Assembly: GCF_024713945.1 (NCBI RefSeq)
Contig: NC_134683.1
Location: 4,589,501-4,653,500, forward strand
Direction of reading: 5' to 3'
Source: Dermatophagoides farinae
Lineage: Eukaryota; Arthropoda; Arachnida; Sarcoptiformes; Pyroglyphidae
Length of the DNA stretch: 64,000 nt
Positions within the stretch are counted from its first letter, which is position 1. Every line of letters begins with the position of its first letter. Of the stretch, positions 55,039 to 64,000 are shown in pieces. The notes below the pieces were generated by a model, which saw only the letters and a program-made list of their open reading frames with translations, was not told where the DNA came from and ran no database searches. Made by a program: the position numbers and the translations under genes.

Positions 55039-55215
55039 TGTAATGGTTAATGGCGTGTGGCGCCATCGACGGCGAGTATTGAATCAACACGTGAAGTGTT
55101 GTATTGTTTAATTATTAAGTTGCTTTTTGAATGTGGTTGAATAAAGACATATTTGTGATTTTGAAATAAAGCTTGTTCCTTTATTGCGTGATTTTTGAAT
55201 GATTATTACATTACA
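55039..55215 (+). repeat. 5' long terminal repeat
   Basis: 177 bp, TGTAATGG...ATTACATTACA, indistinguishable by eye from the 3' copy. It includes two AATAAA hexamers that could serve polyadenylation, and a GC-rich start (GGCGCCATCGACGGCG). Confidence 0.95.
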
Positions 55216-55262
55216 TGGTGGCAGAGTCTCTATCTCATTCAAGATCCAGATAATTTACAAAT

Positions 55263-57473
55263 ATGGCCGATCGTGAAGCTAATACTGGCAACAACGATTC
55301 AGTACTGCAAGAGCTGTCTAGAATATTGGGCGAAAGTTATCGTGATGGTTCACGAACAGCATGGGTACAAACGCGGTCAAAATTGGCTAGCGAAACCATT
55401 GAACAGTACGTGAAATATTTTGAATGTGTCGCCAGAGTAAATCGATGGAACGATCAAGATAAAATCGATATGTTCGAGGCTTCATTGGTTCCTGGTTCGC
55501 CGGAATTTAATGCTATAGCTGCTATGAAGGCCGGATCAAAAACATCATTTAGTGTGATGATAAGCAACTTAAAAGAATCAAGTAAACCGTTACGTGATTC
55601 AATGGTACGGTCATTTTTCCGTTTACAACGTGGTCAGGGTCAATCATTGGATGAGTTGGCCAATAAAATCATCAAGAGCGTCAATGAATTGTACGCCGAT
55701 ATGCCTGAACAATCTCGAGAAAGATTGGCACGTGATCGATTTTATGCAGCGTTGGACGAACGACTAGTTGTTGCATTGGTAAATTCATCGAATTTAAAAA
55801 CTATCGAAGAGATAAAAGCATTGGCTAAAGCGATCGAGATTAATTTGCCTTCAAAAGCGAAACAATCGTCATCGAATCCTTCGTTTAGTGGTGGCAATGG
55901 TAACAAACAGAAACGTTGTCACAATTGCAACAGAATGGGTCATATTGCAGCTGATTGTCGGTTAAAAAAGAATGCAGCAAAGAAGAATAATTCATCGGAA
56001 TTATCATCAAACAAGACATCATCATCATCATCGTCATCAAAAACTGCATCTAACCAGACAATTCCAAAAGAAATTGCATCAATTTGTGATGAATCTAATC
56101 GTATCATTCCGCGACAATTTTTAAGATCAAAAATCAATCGAAAAACTGTCTATTGTTTAATTGATAGTGGATCTAAAGTATCGGTATTTCCATCATCTTG
56201 GCCTGTTGAAAAATTTGGTCAAGCTGTCCTTCATACTGCAAATGGTTCGAAAATGTTAGTGAAGGGTGAATCGATTGTTAAAATGAACATCGATAGTTGT
56301 GTTATTGAGCACACTGTTTTGATTGGAAATGTTACTAAACCGACACTGGGTCGCGATTTCATTAAGAAAATTTTTGCTACGATTACTTATGACGATATTA
56401 TGTATTTTACGTGGATGGGCAATCGTCGTCGTGTTAATCTGATTTCGGAAGATCAAATCGACAATGTCAATGATCACGATCTAACGGATGCAGAAGTCTG
56501 TGCACTGGCGGTCGAACATCTTACTGTGGATGATGATGCGGACAATGAAAATGTTTGTGATGAATCTGAACAATTGGGTGTGGTGAATTCTTTAATCAAT
56601 CGGTACATGGATGTGTTCGAAGGTATCGGATGTACAAATTTGGTAGAGCATTCTATCGAATTAAAAACAAATAAGGTGATCAATGTCAAACCTTATCCTG
56701 TGCCATATGCATATCGTGATGAAGTCCGTCGAATGTTGGTTGAAATGGAGCAAAATAACATTATTGTTAAATCTCATTCCGAGTTTTGTAGTCCATTGTT
56801 GGTGGTAAAAAAGAAAGATGGTTCGTTACGGTTGGCAATTGATTATAGAAAGCTGAATGCTATCTCGAAATTTGACGCACAACCAACACCGAAAGTTCAA
56901 GAAATTCTGTTTGGTCTCGATAAAGCGAAAATATTTTCAAAATTGGATTTCAAATCTGGGTATTATCAGGTACCGCTTCGCAGATCAGATCAAGAAAAAA
57001 CAGCGTTTCGTTTTGAAAACACATTATATCATTTCTTGGTGATGCCATTTGGGTTATCAACAGCTGCTCAAACATTTTCTCGTCTTGGAAATATATTGTT
57101 TCAACTACCGTTCGTCAAAATTTACATTGATGATGTTATTGTTTTCTCGAAAGACATGGACGAACACGTGAATCACCTTAAACAGGTTTTTGAAATTTTG
57201 AAATCAGCTAATTTAACGTTGAACAGAAAGAAATGTGAATTTGCTAAACAACGTATTGAATACTTAGGTTTTGTTATTCAAGGTGGATCAATTCAACCAT
57301 CCTCTGATAAAACTAAATGTATTCATGAATTTCCGGTTCCGAAATGTAGAAAAGATCTCAGATCATTTCTTGGTTTGGTTAATTCTTATCGTTCACTGGT
57401 TCCAAATTATGCTGAAAAATCCAGAATCGTTTTCAGTGGAAAAACAATCATCAACGTATGTTCGAAAATTTAA
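55263..57473 (+). CDS. Gag-protease-reverse transcriptase polyprotein of the gypsy-type element (truncated)
   Basis: A 736-aa frame beginning 47 bp after the 5' LTR. Residues 1-200 are a Gag-like capsid region, followed by one CCHC zinc knuckle (CHNCNRMGHIAADC) and a Lys/Ser-rich linker. The aspartic protease active site is LIDSGSK, with Asp-Ser-Gly in place. The reverse transcriptase contains IDYRKLN, FSKLDFKSGYYQ, and the catalytic YIDDVIVF box. Gag and Pol are fused with no frameshift or stop between them. The frame ends early at 57473 in a region where the RT-RNase H connection should continue; homology resumes in another frame, with some residues missing. Confidence 0.92.
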   Translation: MADREANTGNNDSVLQELSRILGESYRDGSRTAWVQTRSKLASETIEQYVKYFECVARVNRWNDQDKIDMFEASLVPGSPEFNAIAAMKAGSKTSFSVMISNLKESSKPLRDSMVRSFFRLQRGQGQSLDELANKIIKSVNELYADMPEQSRERLARDRFYAALDERLVVALVNSSNLKTIEEIKALAKAIEINLPSKAKQSSSNPSFSGGNGNKQKRCHNCNRMGHIAADCRLKKNAAKKNNSSELSSNKTSSSSSSSKTASNQTIPKEIASICDESNRIIPRQFLRSKINRKTVYCLIDSGSKVSVFPSSWPVEKFGQAVLHTANGSKMLVKGESIVKMNIDSCVIEHTVLIGNVTKPTLGRDFIKKIFATITYDDIMYFTWMGNRRRVNLISEDQIDNVNDHDLTDAEVCALAVEHLTVDDDADNENVCDESEQLGVVNSLINRYMDVFEGIGCTNLVEHSIELKTNKVINVKPYPVPYAYRDEVRRMLVEMEQNNIIVKSHSEFCSPLLVVKKKDGSLRLAIDYRKLNAISKFDAQPTPKVQEILFGLDKAKIFSKLDFKSGYYQVPLRRSDQEKTAFRFENTLYHFLVMPFGLSTAAQTFSRLGNILFQLPFVKIYIDDVIVFSKDMDEHVNHLKQVFEILKSANLTLNRKKCEFAKQRIEYLGFVIQGGSIQPSSDKTKCIHEFPVPKCRKDLRSFLGLVNSYRSLVPNYAEKSRIVFSGKTIINVCSKI

Positions 57474-57853
57474 AAGTATTGATGTCATCACAGCCTGTAG
57501 TTAGAATAGCCGACTTAAACCGTGAGTTTATTGTTCGCACTGATGCAAGTGATAAAGCTATGGCGGGCGTGTTACAACAAGTCGATGACAATGGAATACG
57601 ATACGTTGTTGAATATTTTTCAAAGAAATTCACAGATTGTCAAAGTCGTTATGCCACTATTGAAAAAGAGGCTACTGCTCTCAAAACGGCGATCGATAAA
57701 TGGTCAACATATCTAAAAGGCAAAAGTTTCAAATTAGAAACTGATCATCGTCCGTTGGTATGGATTAAATCCATGGTTAATCGTAACAATAAGTTGGCAA
57801 GAATGGCAATCGAATTGGCTGAAATCAGTCATGTGAAATTAATTGGATGCTGA
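57443..57853 (+). pseudogene. RNase H fragment of the gypsy-type element
   Basis: In a frame different from the upstream polyprotein, FENLKVLMSSQPVVRIADLN leads into the RNase H core: the first catalytic Asp in RTDASDKAMAG, the Glu in ATIEKEATAL, and the next Asp in LETDHRPL. The frame stops at 57853, just before the DADALSRIE signature, which is readable in another frame about ten bases later. A short deletion at that point is the simplest explanation. Confidence 0.85.
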
Positions 57854-58111
57854 TGCATTATCAAGAATTGAAATTTCAATACAATTCGACATTGTGAGCA
57901 AGAATCTGATCAACTATTGATTTTGGCTCGTAACAAGGATCCGAATCAATCATTTGTGGTATTTCGTCATGCTGGTCGGATAGATTGTGCATTCCTCAAT
58001 GTGTAAAAGAAATTTTACAATTGTGCCATGATAAAATGGTTTAGATATTTGGTGAAACAATGGATTCGAAAATGTGCCTAATGAAAAAAGATAATTTGCA
58101 AAACAACCTAT
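57854..58111 (+). pseudogene. Eroded integrase zinc-binding region
   Basis: Pieces of the integrase N-terminal region remain in several frames: DADALSRIE at about 57850-57875, then a stretch reading PQCVKEILQLCHDKM near 57995-58040, and a fragment with RKCA near 58070. The paired His and Cys residues of the HHCC finger are not all present, and stops intervene. The region is shorter than expected for the family, so several small deletions are likely. Confidence 0.6.
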
Positions 58112-58969
58112 TTGTTCAATCTTGAATCGAATCCGTTTGAAAAAGTTGCAATTGATATTATGACATTATCAACATCTGAATCGGGCAATCGTTATTTATT
58201 CACACTTCAAGATTATCGATCCAAGTGGATTGAAGCTAAAGCTTCCGTTGATTCATCTACTGAAAGAATAATTGATTGGCTCGAAGAAGTATGGAATAGG
58301 TTTGGCAAACCAAAAATATTGATATCGGACCGTGGGTCTCAATTTGAAAGTAGAGAGTTCATCGATTATTGTGCTCGTACGGGTATTGAACATCATCGAA
58401 CAACACCGTATCACCATCAGTCAAATGGCATGGTAGAGCGGGTACATCGTACAATATGGAATTTGTTACGTGTGGTTGTGGCTGATTCTCACAACGATTG
58501 GGATGTTCATTTGCCTTCTGTTCTAGGTGTTTATCGAAATACTATTCATGCTGCGCTTGGAATTTCACCATTTGAAGCTTTGTTTAATCGTGCTCCGGTA
58601 ATCGAAGTGGATAATATGTTTCCTACGCGTGTTCAACCTAGAGTGGCCGATAATTTAAAAATATCGAAATATATCGAGCGAATGAAAGGAAATTACGATG
58701 AACGTAAAAAAGTGAATGATCAACCGATTGCGATTGGTACAAAAGTACTGGTTAAACATCCCACTATCCAGAATCAACATTGTCAAAAGTTATTGCCGGT
58801 TAACAAAGGTCCTTTTGTGGTTGCTGAACAATTGTCACCGAATACGTATCAGGTCAAGGATGGCGATGGTGAACTGTTAAATGTTCATCGGGATCAAATC
58901 GCGCCGACTGAGATCGAGGGCGTTCTATCGAAAATTCGAAAGCGTGGCCGCCCTCGTAAGGGGGTGTAA
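58112..58969 (+). CDS. Integrase catalytic core and C-terminal region of the gypsy-type element
   Basis: A 285-aa open frame without an ATG of its own. The retroviral-type catalytic triad is complete: Asp in VAIDIMTLS, Asp in LISDRGSQFES, Glu in SNGMVERVHR. The C-terminal part has GPFVVAEQLSPNTYQVKD, typical of the gypsy integrase tail. It ends in a basic GRPRKGV. The stop codon lies at 58967-58969, inside the 3' LTR, which begins at 58965. In this copy it is not joined in frame to the rest of Pol. Confidence 0.9.
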   Translation: MFNLESNPFEKVAIDIMTLSTSESGNRYLFTLQDYRSKWIEAKASVDSSTERIIDWLEEVWNRFGKPKILISDRGSQFESREFIDYCARTGIEHHRTTPYHHQSNGMVERVHRTIWNLLRVVVADSHNDWDVHLPSVLGVYRNTIHAALGISPFEALFNRAPVIEVDNMFPTRVQPRVADNLKISKYIERMKGNYDERKKVNDQPIAIGTKVLVKHPTIQNQHCQKLLPVNKGPFVVAEQLSPNTYQVKDGDGELLNVHRDQIAPTEIEGVLSKIRKRGRPRKGV

Positions 58970-59141
58970 TGGTTAATGGCGTGTGGCGCCATCGACGGCG
59001 AGTATTGAATCAACACGTGAAGTGTTGTATTGTTTAATTATTAAGTTGCTTTTTGAATGTGGTTGAATAAAGACATATTTGTGATTTTGAAATAAAGCTT
59101 GTTCCTTTATTGCGTGATTTTTGAATGATTATTACATTACA
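58965..59141 (+). repeat. 3' long terminal repeat
   Basis: 177 bp, the same sequence as the 5' LTR at 55039-55215. It is preceded by the purine run AAGGGGG and followed by the target duplication TAAC. Confidence 0.95.
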
Positions 59142-59145
59142 TAAC

Positions 59146-59352
59146 AATAATAACCACGTTTCCGAGGTACCGAAAGTGGCGACCCCTAGCGGATTTTCAC
59201 TGAACTAAAATTTTGTGAAAAAATGACAAAAATTGCCAAAAATTGTCAAAATTTTAGTTCAGTAAAAATCCGCTAGGGGTCGCCACTTTCGGCACCTCGG
59301 AAACGTGGTTATTATTGTTATTAATAGATGGCAGCACCTGGTCCAGAAAAAA
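59146..59352. mobile_element. Remainder of the palindromic element: inner left arm, spacer and right arm
   Basis: AATAATAACCACGTTTCCGA (59146 on) is mirrored by the inverse ending near 59316. The inner left arm runs to about 59215, a 31-nt spacer follows, and the right arm runs 59247-59352. Adding the piece at 55003-55038 gives two arms of about 106 bp with only about four mismatches. The whole pre-insertion element was about 243 bp and carries no coding capacity. It would form a long hairpin as RNA or single-stranded DNA. It resembles a foldback or MITE-type non-autonomous element. Confidence 0.88.
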
Positions 59353-59563
59353 TAAAAATTTTTACATTGTCCAAATACTTGTAAACATGTGTAATTTTTT
59401 TTATACATTTAGATAGATAGATAGATAAAATGATTCCACTTGATTCAAATATTTATTTATTTATTTCATAATCATAAAAAAGAATAATTTAAATGTATTT
59501 CAATGGTCGATAAATCATATTTGGTGTGTATATAATGTGATTTTGATTTTTCTCAATTTCAAA

Positions 59564-61323
59564 TCAACAATTATTCGTACATTTAACACCGGATATTGAA
59601 CAAATACACCATTTACATTGATCACTTAATTCTGGGATTTGTTCTTGTGTTTTATACATTTTACCATATATATTACATCCTGATACTTGAAATAGATTTG
59701 TCATCAAATTATTACCACCACTAGTTTGAATATTTGGAACCACTTTGGTGCTACTTGTCACAAATGGTTTAACCGTACTAATTGTCATTATCATAGGAAT
59801 ATAAGTACTCGATGATTGTGCTTGTGATTGTGATGATGACGGTGGTGGTAGCAGATTCTGTTCATTGGATGATGGAATCAGTTTATGTGTCGAGAATATC
59901 GGTCGAACAGGTGATTGTGGTTGTGTACGGATTGGCGAACTAATATTTGTCCCTATTTGTTCATCTTTCGAATCAAAATTCGGCAGATTTTTATCCTTGT
60001 CTTTGTTGTTGTTGATCCTCATAATATCGTTGGTTGGTAATTGTGGATTAAATTTAATTGAATTCGGATTGACGATTGGCCAATTTTCTTTCATTTCAAT
60101 TATTGGTGATTGTGTCGATGATGATGATGGAAAATGTACACGATTAACTAATGGATTATTGTATAGAAATTCTAATGGATTCATTGGCATTAACATTCCA
60201 TTTCGTCGTTGTGAATGATTTGTTGATGATAATGGAATTGTTGAATCATCTGTCGGTTGATGATTAATCGGTACAACAAATTGTGGACCTCGTGATCGAA
60301 TTGGTAATGATTGTTCATGATTGAAAACTATTGATTGATCAATATTGCTATTCAAATCATCAGATTGTTGTTCAGAATTATTATCCACATTTGTCGTTGT
60401 TTTACCACACGTATAAACTGGACAACATTGACCATTTTTCTGTTCAGCCAAACAATCTAATGATGGTGCTGATGGACAAATATGTTGTTGACAGATTTTT
60501 TGTCCATAAAAACAACGACAATATGTACATGGATTATCATCATCAGTGGTAATTGATATTTGTTCACCATTTGAATATTGTTTTCCATCGATAAAACATT
60601 TCACTGTGGTAAGAAAACACACGATGAATAATCAATGAATATATCCATATAATAATGGCACTTACTTGCATATGTTTGATTATTTCGATCATCATCATCA
60701 TTATTTTCAATCATCATGGGTTTTGGCTGTTGATTAATTATATGCATCACAGGTATTGGAGAAAAATCGATACTCGATATTTCAATGGTAGCTGATGTTG
60801 TAGTTGGTGATGGAATCGGTTTTTCAGTGGTTGTTGTTGTTGTTGTTGTTGTAACAATTGGAATTACAACTGGTATGGCAACACTAGATGAATGTATTTT
60901 GATTGGAACTTTCCCAATTTTGGGCAATGGAACAGCACGCCATCCATTTGCAAATTGTGCATTATGATGTTTATAATTATTCATCGTCATCATTTTATTA
61001 TTACCAATATAATGATTTGTCATATGCCAATTGGGCATTCTTCGCATTGATTTTATCAATTCATTAGCACGGCGTTTGTCTATATAACGAAAATTCGAGA
61101 AAAAATATGAATGCGAAACTGCAATACAGACAAATATTGAAAACTTACCTTTTTCAACAATATCCTCATCGTTAACATAAATTTCTGTTTTGCTCGTTGA
61201 TGGTGATATTGTTGTTGTTATTGAATCGGAAATGATTTTCACCGTTATAGCTGATTCCTGGGCGAGAATTTCAGGAACAATAAATATTCCAATGATAATT
61301 AGCAACCATTTTAATGAAGCCAT
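59564..61323 (-). CDS. Secreted protein with von Willebrand factor C (VWC) domains
   Basis: Exons 61323-61149, 61079-60666 and 60603-59564 give 542 aa. A signal peptide (MASLKWLLIIIGIFIVPEIL, then AQ) starts it. A Thr/Pro-rich spacer with a nine-Thr run suggests O-glycosylation. One complete VWC/CR domain follows: CFIDGKQYSNGEQ ... PCTYCRCFYGQKICQQHICP ... QCCPVYTC. After a long Pro/Ser/Gln-rich linker, the last 40 residues look like the first half of a second VWC (CNIYGKMYKTQEQIP ... CKWCICSISGVKC) that stops before the CCP part. VWC modules often bind BMP-type ligands or matrix; that is family knowledge only. I cannot name an orthologue. Confidence 0.78.
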
Positions 61324-61365
61324 TTTTTTAACGAAAAAAAATTCGAGTCACTTTTCGACAAACCA

Positions 61366-61386
61366 AAATATACTCTGAGTATATAG
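61366..61386 (-). promoter_or_regulatory. TATA-box candidate for the VWC gene
   Basis: On the minus strand CTATATACTCAGAGTATATT lies 43-63 bp upstream of the ATG. A TATA element here would place the start of transcription about 10-30 bp before the start codon, with a very short 5' leader. Confidence 0.4.
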
Positions 61387-62199
61387 AGCTTTTTTTGTTG
61401 ACCGACAAATGAAAATTTTTTTTCAAACTATCTTGACAAACATCTTTATCATGTTTGATCATCATTCGATGACCTTGTACAATCATTATGGCCATACTTG
61501 ATTCGGCAAATCAACAAAAAACAAAAACTAGATCATCAACGGGAAATGTACATTTTCCAGTGGAATGTCATTTCATTCAATTCATCCATAACTGGTTGGT
61601 TTATCATCATCATCATCTTGGTTGCAATAAGCTACAAGGAAAAAAAAAAGAAAAACAAACACCTGAACTGGATTGACGAAACTTGAATTTACGCGCAAAA
61701 TCGATTTTTTTTTTGTTTGAATCACAATCGATTTCGTCCAGATGGGGCTAGAAGTTGATCGTTTTTCTATAGCATGAAGGTTCGATTTTGATCATCCAGA
61801 GTCTTCATATGATCAATAATTTGGATGAAGAATCGAAATTTTCAATGAACACAATTATCGGCGTTGAAGTCATAGAATCAATTTGGAATTGAAATCTGTA
61901 TTTGAAAAAGATATTTTACAAGTAGATTTAATTCCACCAGAATTCGTCTGTGGTCAAGTCTTTAATTTTCATTGATGTTAATTAGTAAAAAAAAAGTTTA
62001 CAAAAATGAAAACATTTTTGTTTTATTCACGAAAAAAAACAAATTCGGTCAATCAGATGGAAGGGGCATATACAAGAATACAATAATTGCGCGATATACT
62101 TGACCAGGATTCATTCATTTATTTTTTGTTCTGGCAATAGACCAATGATCACAATTGAAATAGAAAAATTTTTTTGATTTGATTCGTTTTGAAAATTAT
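61387..62199. other. Gene-free 0.8 kb between the VWC and HYPK genes
   Basis: Upstream flank of the VWC gene and 3' flank of HYPK. A minus-strand AATAAA at about 62019-62024 could serve HYPK. Frames of about 62 aa at 61488-61686 have no support. Confidence 0.45.
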
Positions 62200-62619
62200 T
62201 CATTCATTAATCAATGTAATCAGCGCTTGAACAACATTTCCCATAGATTGGCGGAGCTTTAATTCAGCATCAGCTTTAGATATTTCCATTTCGTTCATGA
62301 TCAATTCAACATCTTCCTTGCGGATCGTTACTTTGGCCAATTCTTTTTGTCGGGCAACTTTCTCGGCCACTTCTTTCGAACGTTTACTATCGATTATTGA
62401 TCGTGCAGCACCACTAATTTCAGATGAATCATTCTGGCCTTCTTCATCGAAAAAACTTGCCTCATATGTTGTCACTTTGGCTAAATCGGCTGCTCCGGAA
62501 TCATGTTTGCCAATGATTTTTTTCGATTTATTTGGATCTTCTTCTTCTTCAATTTCTTCATCTTCATTATTATTATTATGACTATTAATAACAGTCTTGT
62601 TATCCTTGTCGAGGTGCAT
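62200..62619 (-). CDS. Hypk: HYPK-like N-terminal acetyltransferase (NatA) regulator
   Basis: A single-exon 139-aa protein. It has an acidic, Asn/Glu-rich N-terminus, then KHDSGAADLAKVTTYE, then the charged helix RSKEVAEKVARQKELAKVT and the C-terminal UBA-like domain IRKEDVELIMNEMEISKADA through MGNVVQALITLINE. The KHDSGAADL box and the KVTIKKED..LIM.EMEIS pattern identify HYPK, which binds the NatA complex (NAA15/NAA10) near the ribosome and modulates its activity. I start at the ATG giving MHLDK; the frame remains open three codons further upstream without another ATG. The acidic segment is longer than in vertebrates. Confidence 0.93.
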   Translation of the reverse strand: MHLDKDNKTVINSHNNNNEDEEIEEEEDPNKSKKIIGKHDSGAADLAKVTTYEASFFDEEGQNDSSEISGAARSIIDSKRSKEVAEKVARQKELAKVTIRKEDVELIMNEMEISKADAELKLRQSMGNVVQALITLINE

Positions 62620-64000
62620 TTCAAACACAAATAAATAAATCCAATTTAATGATGAATGAATGAATTAAAATAAAAAATTGAAAAACAAAACCAACACATA
62701 TGTGTTAAAAAACATGCATGCATGTAATGAAATTCATTCATATACAACGTATGAATAAATATTTACAATGTAAAACGATAGATGGCGACCAATTTAGTTT
62801 TTTAAAAATATTTAACGATTCGATTAATTTCAGGTGTGTGAAAGAATTGTGACAATCGAAAAAAAAAATTATCACTTTCTCGTCTCAATCGATTTGTGAA
62901 ATGTATGGAATGTTTTAATGATAACAAAAATAATTTAATCAGCAAAATGAAACGGTGGTATGATGGTATTGAATGGGGAAAAATATACTCGAATCGAATG
63001 TGAATTTTGTTTGTTTGGATGAACAACAACAACAAATTGGAATATTGCGTGTCAAAATGAAATATTCACAAGTACAAAATACAAACGACAACTTTTTTCT
63101 ATTTGATTTCCGTTATGGACAATTTTATCAAATTTTTTTTATTCACTCATCTATGTGTTCATGTTTCAATTGATATCATCATCATCATCATCATCACCAT
63201 GGTGGTCACATTCGAATGGATATTCGAGAGTGAAAAAATAAAAAGAAGCTGATGAATGAAAAAAAAATTGTCACGCAAAATGTCACCGAATCTTCTTTGT
63301 GATTTTCACTTGTGACAAACACTCAGCTGTTGTCATCATGATCAACATCAACACTACATCCGAGATTTTTGATCGATTTAATTTTGTCAAAGAGAAAAAA
63401 ATGAACAAATTTTCATTTATTGTTTAAAGAAAAAATTGTCATCATAAAAACAGAACAGAACGATTCTGAATTGAGGCAAAAAAAATTATTCCAGACAACC
63501 AATTTGGCGTAAACACACATTAATCGGTTGCATTGAAAATCGAATGTTGTCGGTTGTTGGTTGTGTTAATGACCCCGAACGAAAATGAATGAATCAATCA
63601 CGAATTGTGTGAATTTAGGCGAAAAATGAAACAAAAAAGTGAATGACATTGAAGCAACAACGATAACACGACGATGATGACAATCAATCATCAAAACAGC
63701 CATTGTTACAACGAAGAATAGAAAACAAAAACGGAAATATCATATTGTCGAACCAATTGAATTGTTGAAATGTTTGAAAACAGCAACAACAACAACAACA
63801 ACAACAAAACACGATTGATGATCATTTTCGAGAAAAAAAATGCTTGAAAAGGTGCTCTCTGCTTTATCCGAAAACATCGAAATATATTTGTCCATCGAAT
63901 TGACATTTGGACACATTTAATCATAGTGAGAAAGAAAAATTGTCATTTGATTCGATTATCGCTCACCATTATCAAATGTGATCAGACAAACGACGAAAAA
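62620..64000. other. Gene-free right end
   Basis: Upstream of HYPK there is a copy of the recurrent motif, CGATAGATGGCG, at about 62777-62788, 160 bp before the start codon. The remainder is AT-rich, with GATGAT/ATCATC and CAACAA repeats (for example 63781-63809). I see no supported gene before the window ends. Confidence 0.45.

Larger units (their letters stand above)
55039..59141 (+). mobile_element. Ty3/gypsy-type LTR retrotransposon, recent but defective
   Basis: The element is 4103 bp, with 177-bp LTRs that look identical, each starting TG and ending CA. It is flanked by the 4-bp target duplication TAAC (55035-55038 and 59142-59145). A primer-binding-site candidate, TGGTGGCAGAGTC, directly abuts the 5' LTR, and a short polypurine tract (AAGGGGG) abuts the 3' LTR. 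Gag, protease and reverse transcriptase share one frame. The order RT-RNase H-integrase places it with Ty3/gypsy rather than copia. No envelope-like gene is present. Frame breaks and small deletions occur between 57.4 and 58.1 kb, so this copy cannot make a complete Pol. Confidence 0.95.

Noticed and set aside
55195-55413. Plus-strand frame overlapping the start of Gag
   Set aside because: It is a shadow frame of the Gag start with no similarity. The Gag frame beginning at 55263 has the zinc knuckle and protease.
61488-61686. Two 62-aa frames upstream of the VWC gene
   Set aside because: Overlapping alternative frames of the same DNA, no motif, and His/Ile runs from ATC repeats.

Overview
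The window looks like nuclear DNA of an arthropod, most likely an acariform (dust- or itch-mite-type) chelicerate. It is very AT-rich and the genes are compact. Introns are mostly 45-110 bp and GT-AG. Coding exons are full of CAA, AAT, CAT and TCA runs, giving Gln, Asn, His and Ser tracts, and intergenic DNA is full of GATGAT, CA/TG and A/T microsatellites. The gene set (KDM2, neurabin, multiplexin with endostatin, nicotinamide nucleotide transhydrogenase, HYPK, tandem-type ABCG) is metazoan. The species assignment is inference; nothing here names it.

Layout, left to right. 1-2.3 kb: a possible gene start running off the left edge, and a three-copy ~295 bp tandem repeat. 2.3-5.1 kb (-): an ENT4-like equilibrative transporter. 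5.5-9.6 kb (-): a single-gene, full-size ABCG transporter (NBD-TMD-NBD-TMD). 12.0-19.5 kb (+): KDM2-type JmjC histone demethylase with CXXC, PHD, F-box and LRRs. 19.9-22.6 kb (-): PLA2G6-type calcium-independent phospholipase A2. 22.9-24.4 kb (-): a divergent G-protein alpha subunit. 25.7-27.6 kb (-): a GT92-like glycosyltransferase. 29.2-33.7 kb (+): a shortened multiplexin (collagen XV/XVIII type). 35.5-40.7 kb (-): neurabin. 40.7-46.6 kb: gene-poor DNA. 46.6-47.4 kb: a topoisomerase II fragment and a tRNA-Met array (one intact intron-containing gene, two relics). 47.7-48.2 kb (+): a stand-alone PLA2G6 N-terminal domain. 48.8-50.2 kb (-): a Kintoun-C-terminus-like PP1-binding protein. 51.3-54.7 kb (+): mitochondrial NNT. 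55.0-59.4 kb: a Ty3/gypsy LTR element inserted inside a 243-bp palindromic element. 59.6-61.3 kb (-): a secreted VWC-domain protein. 62.2-62.6 kb (-): HYPK.

The genes do not form an operon or an obvious pathway. Two of the proteins carry PP1-docking motifs (neurabin and the Kintoun-like protein) and two belong to the PLA2G6 family. The most unusual items are the full-size ABCG gene with the same intron in each half, the free-standing PLA2G6 N-terminal domain, the intron-bearing tRNA-Met array, the nested LTR-in-palindrome insertion, a recurrent intergenic motif around ATAGATGGCG, and single-base frame disruptions in KDM2 and PLA2G6. The last could be assembly errors, inactivating mutations or, least likely, programmed frameshifts.

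Exon boundaries were placed by eye from GT-AG signals, reading-frame continuity and family homology recalled from knowledge. Every multi-exon model was checked for frame consistency, but individual boundaries may be off by a base or two.
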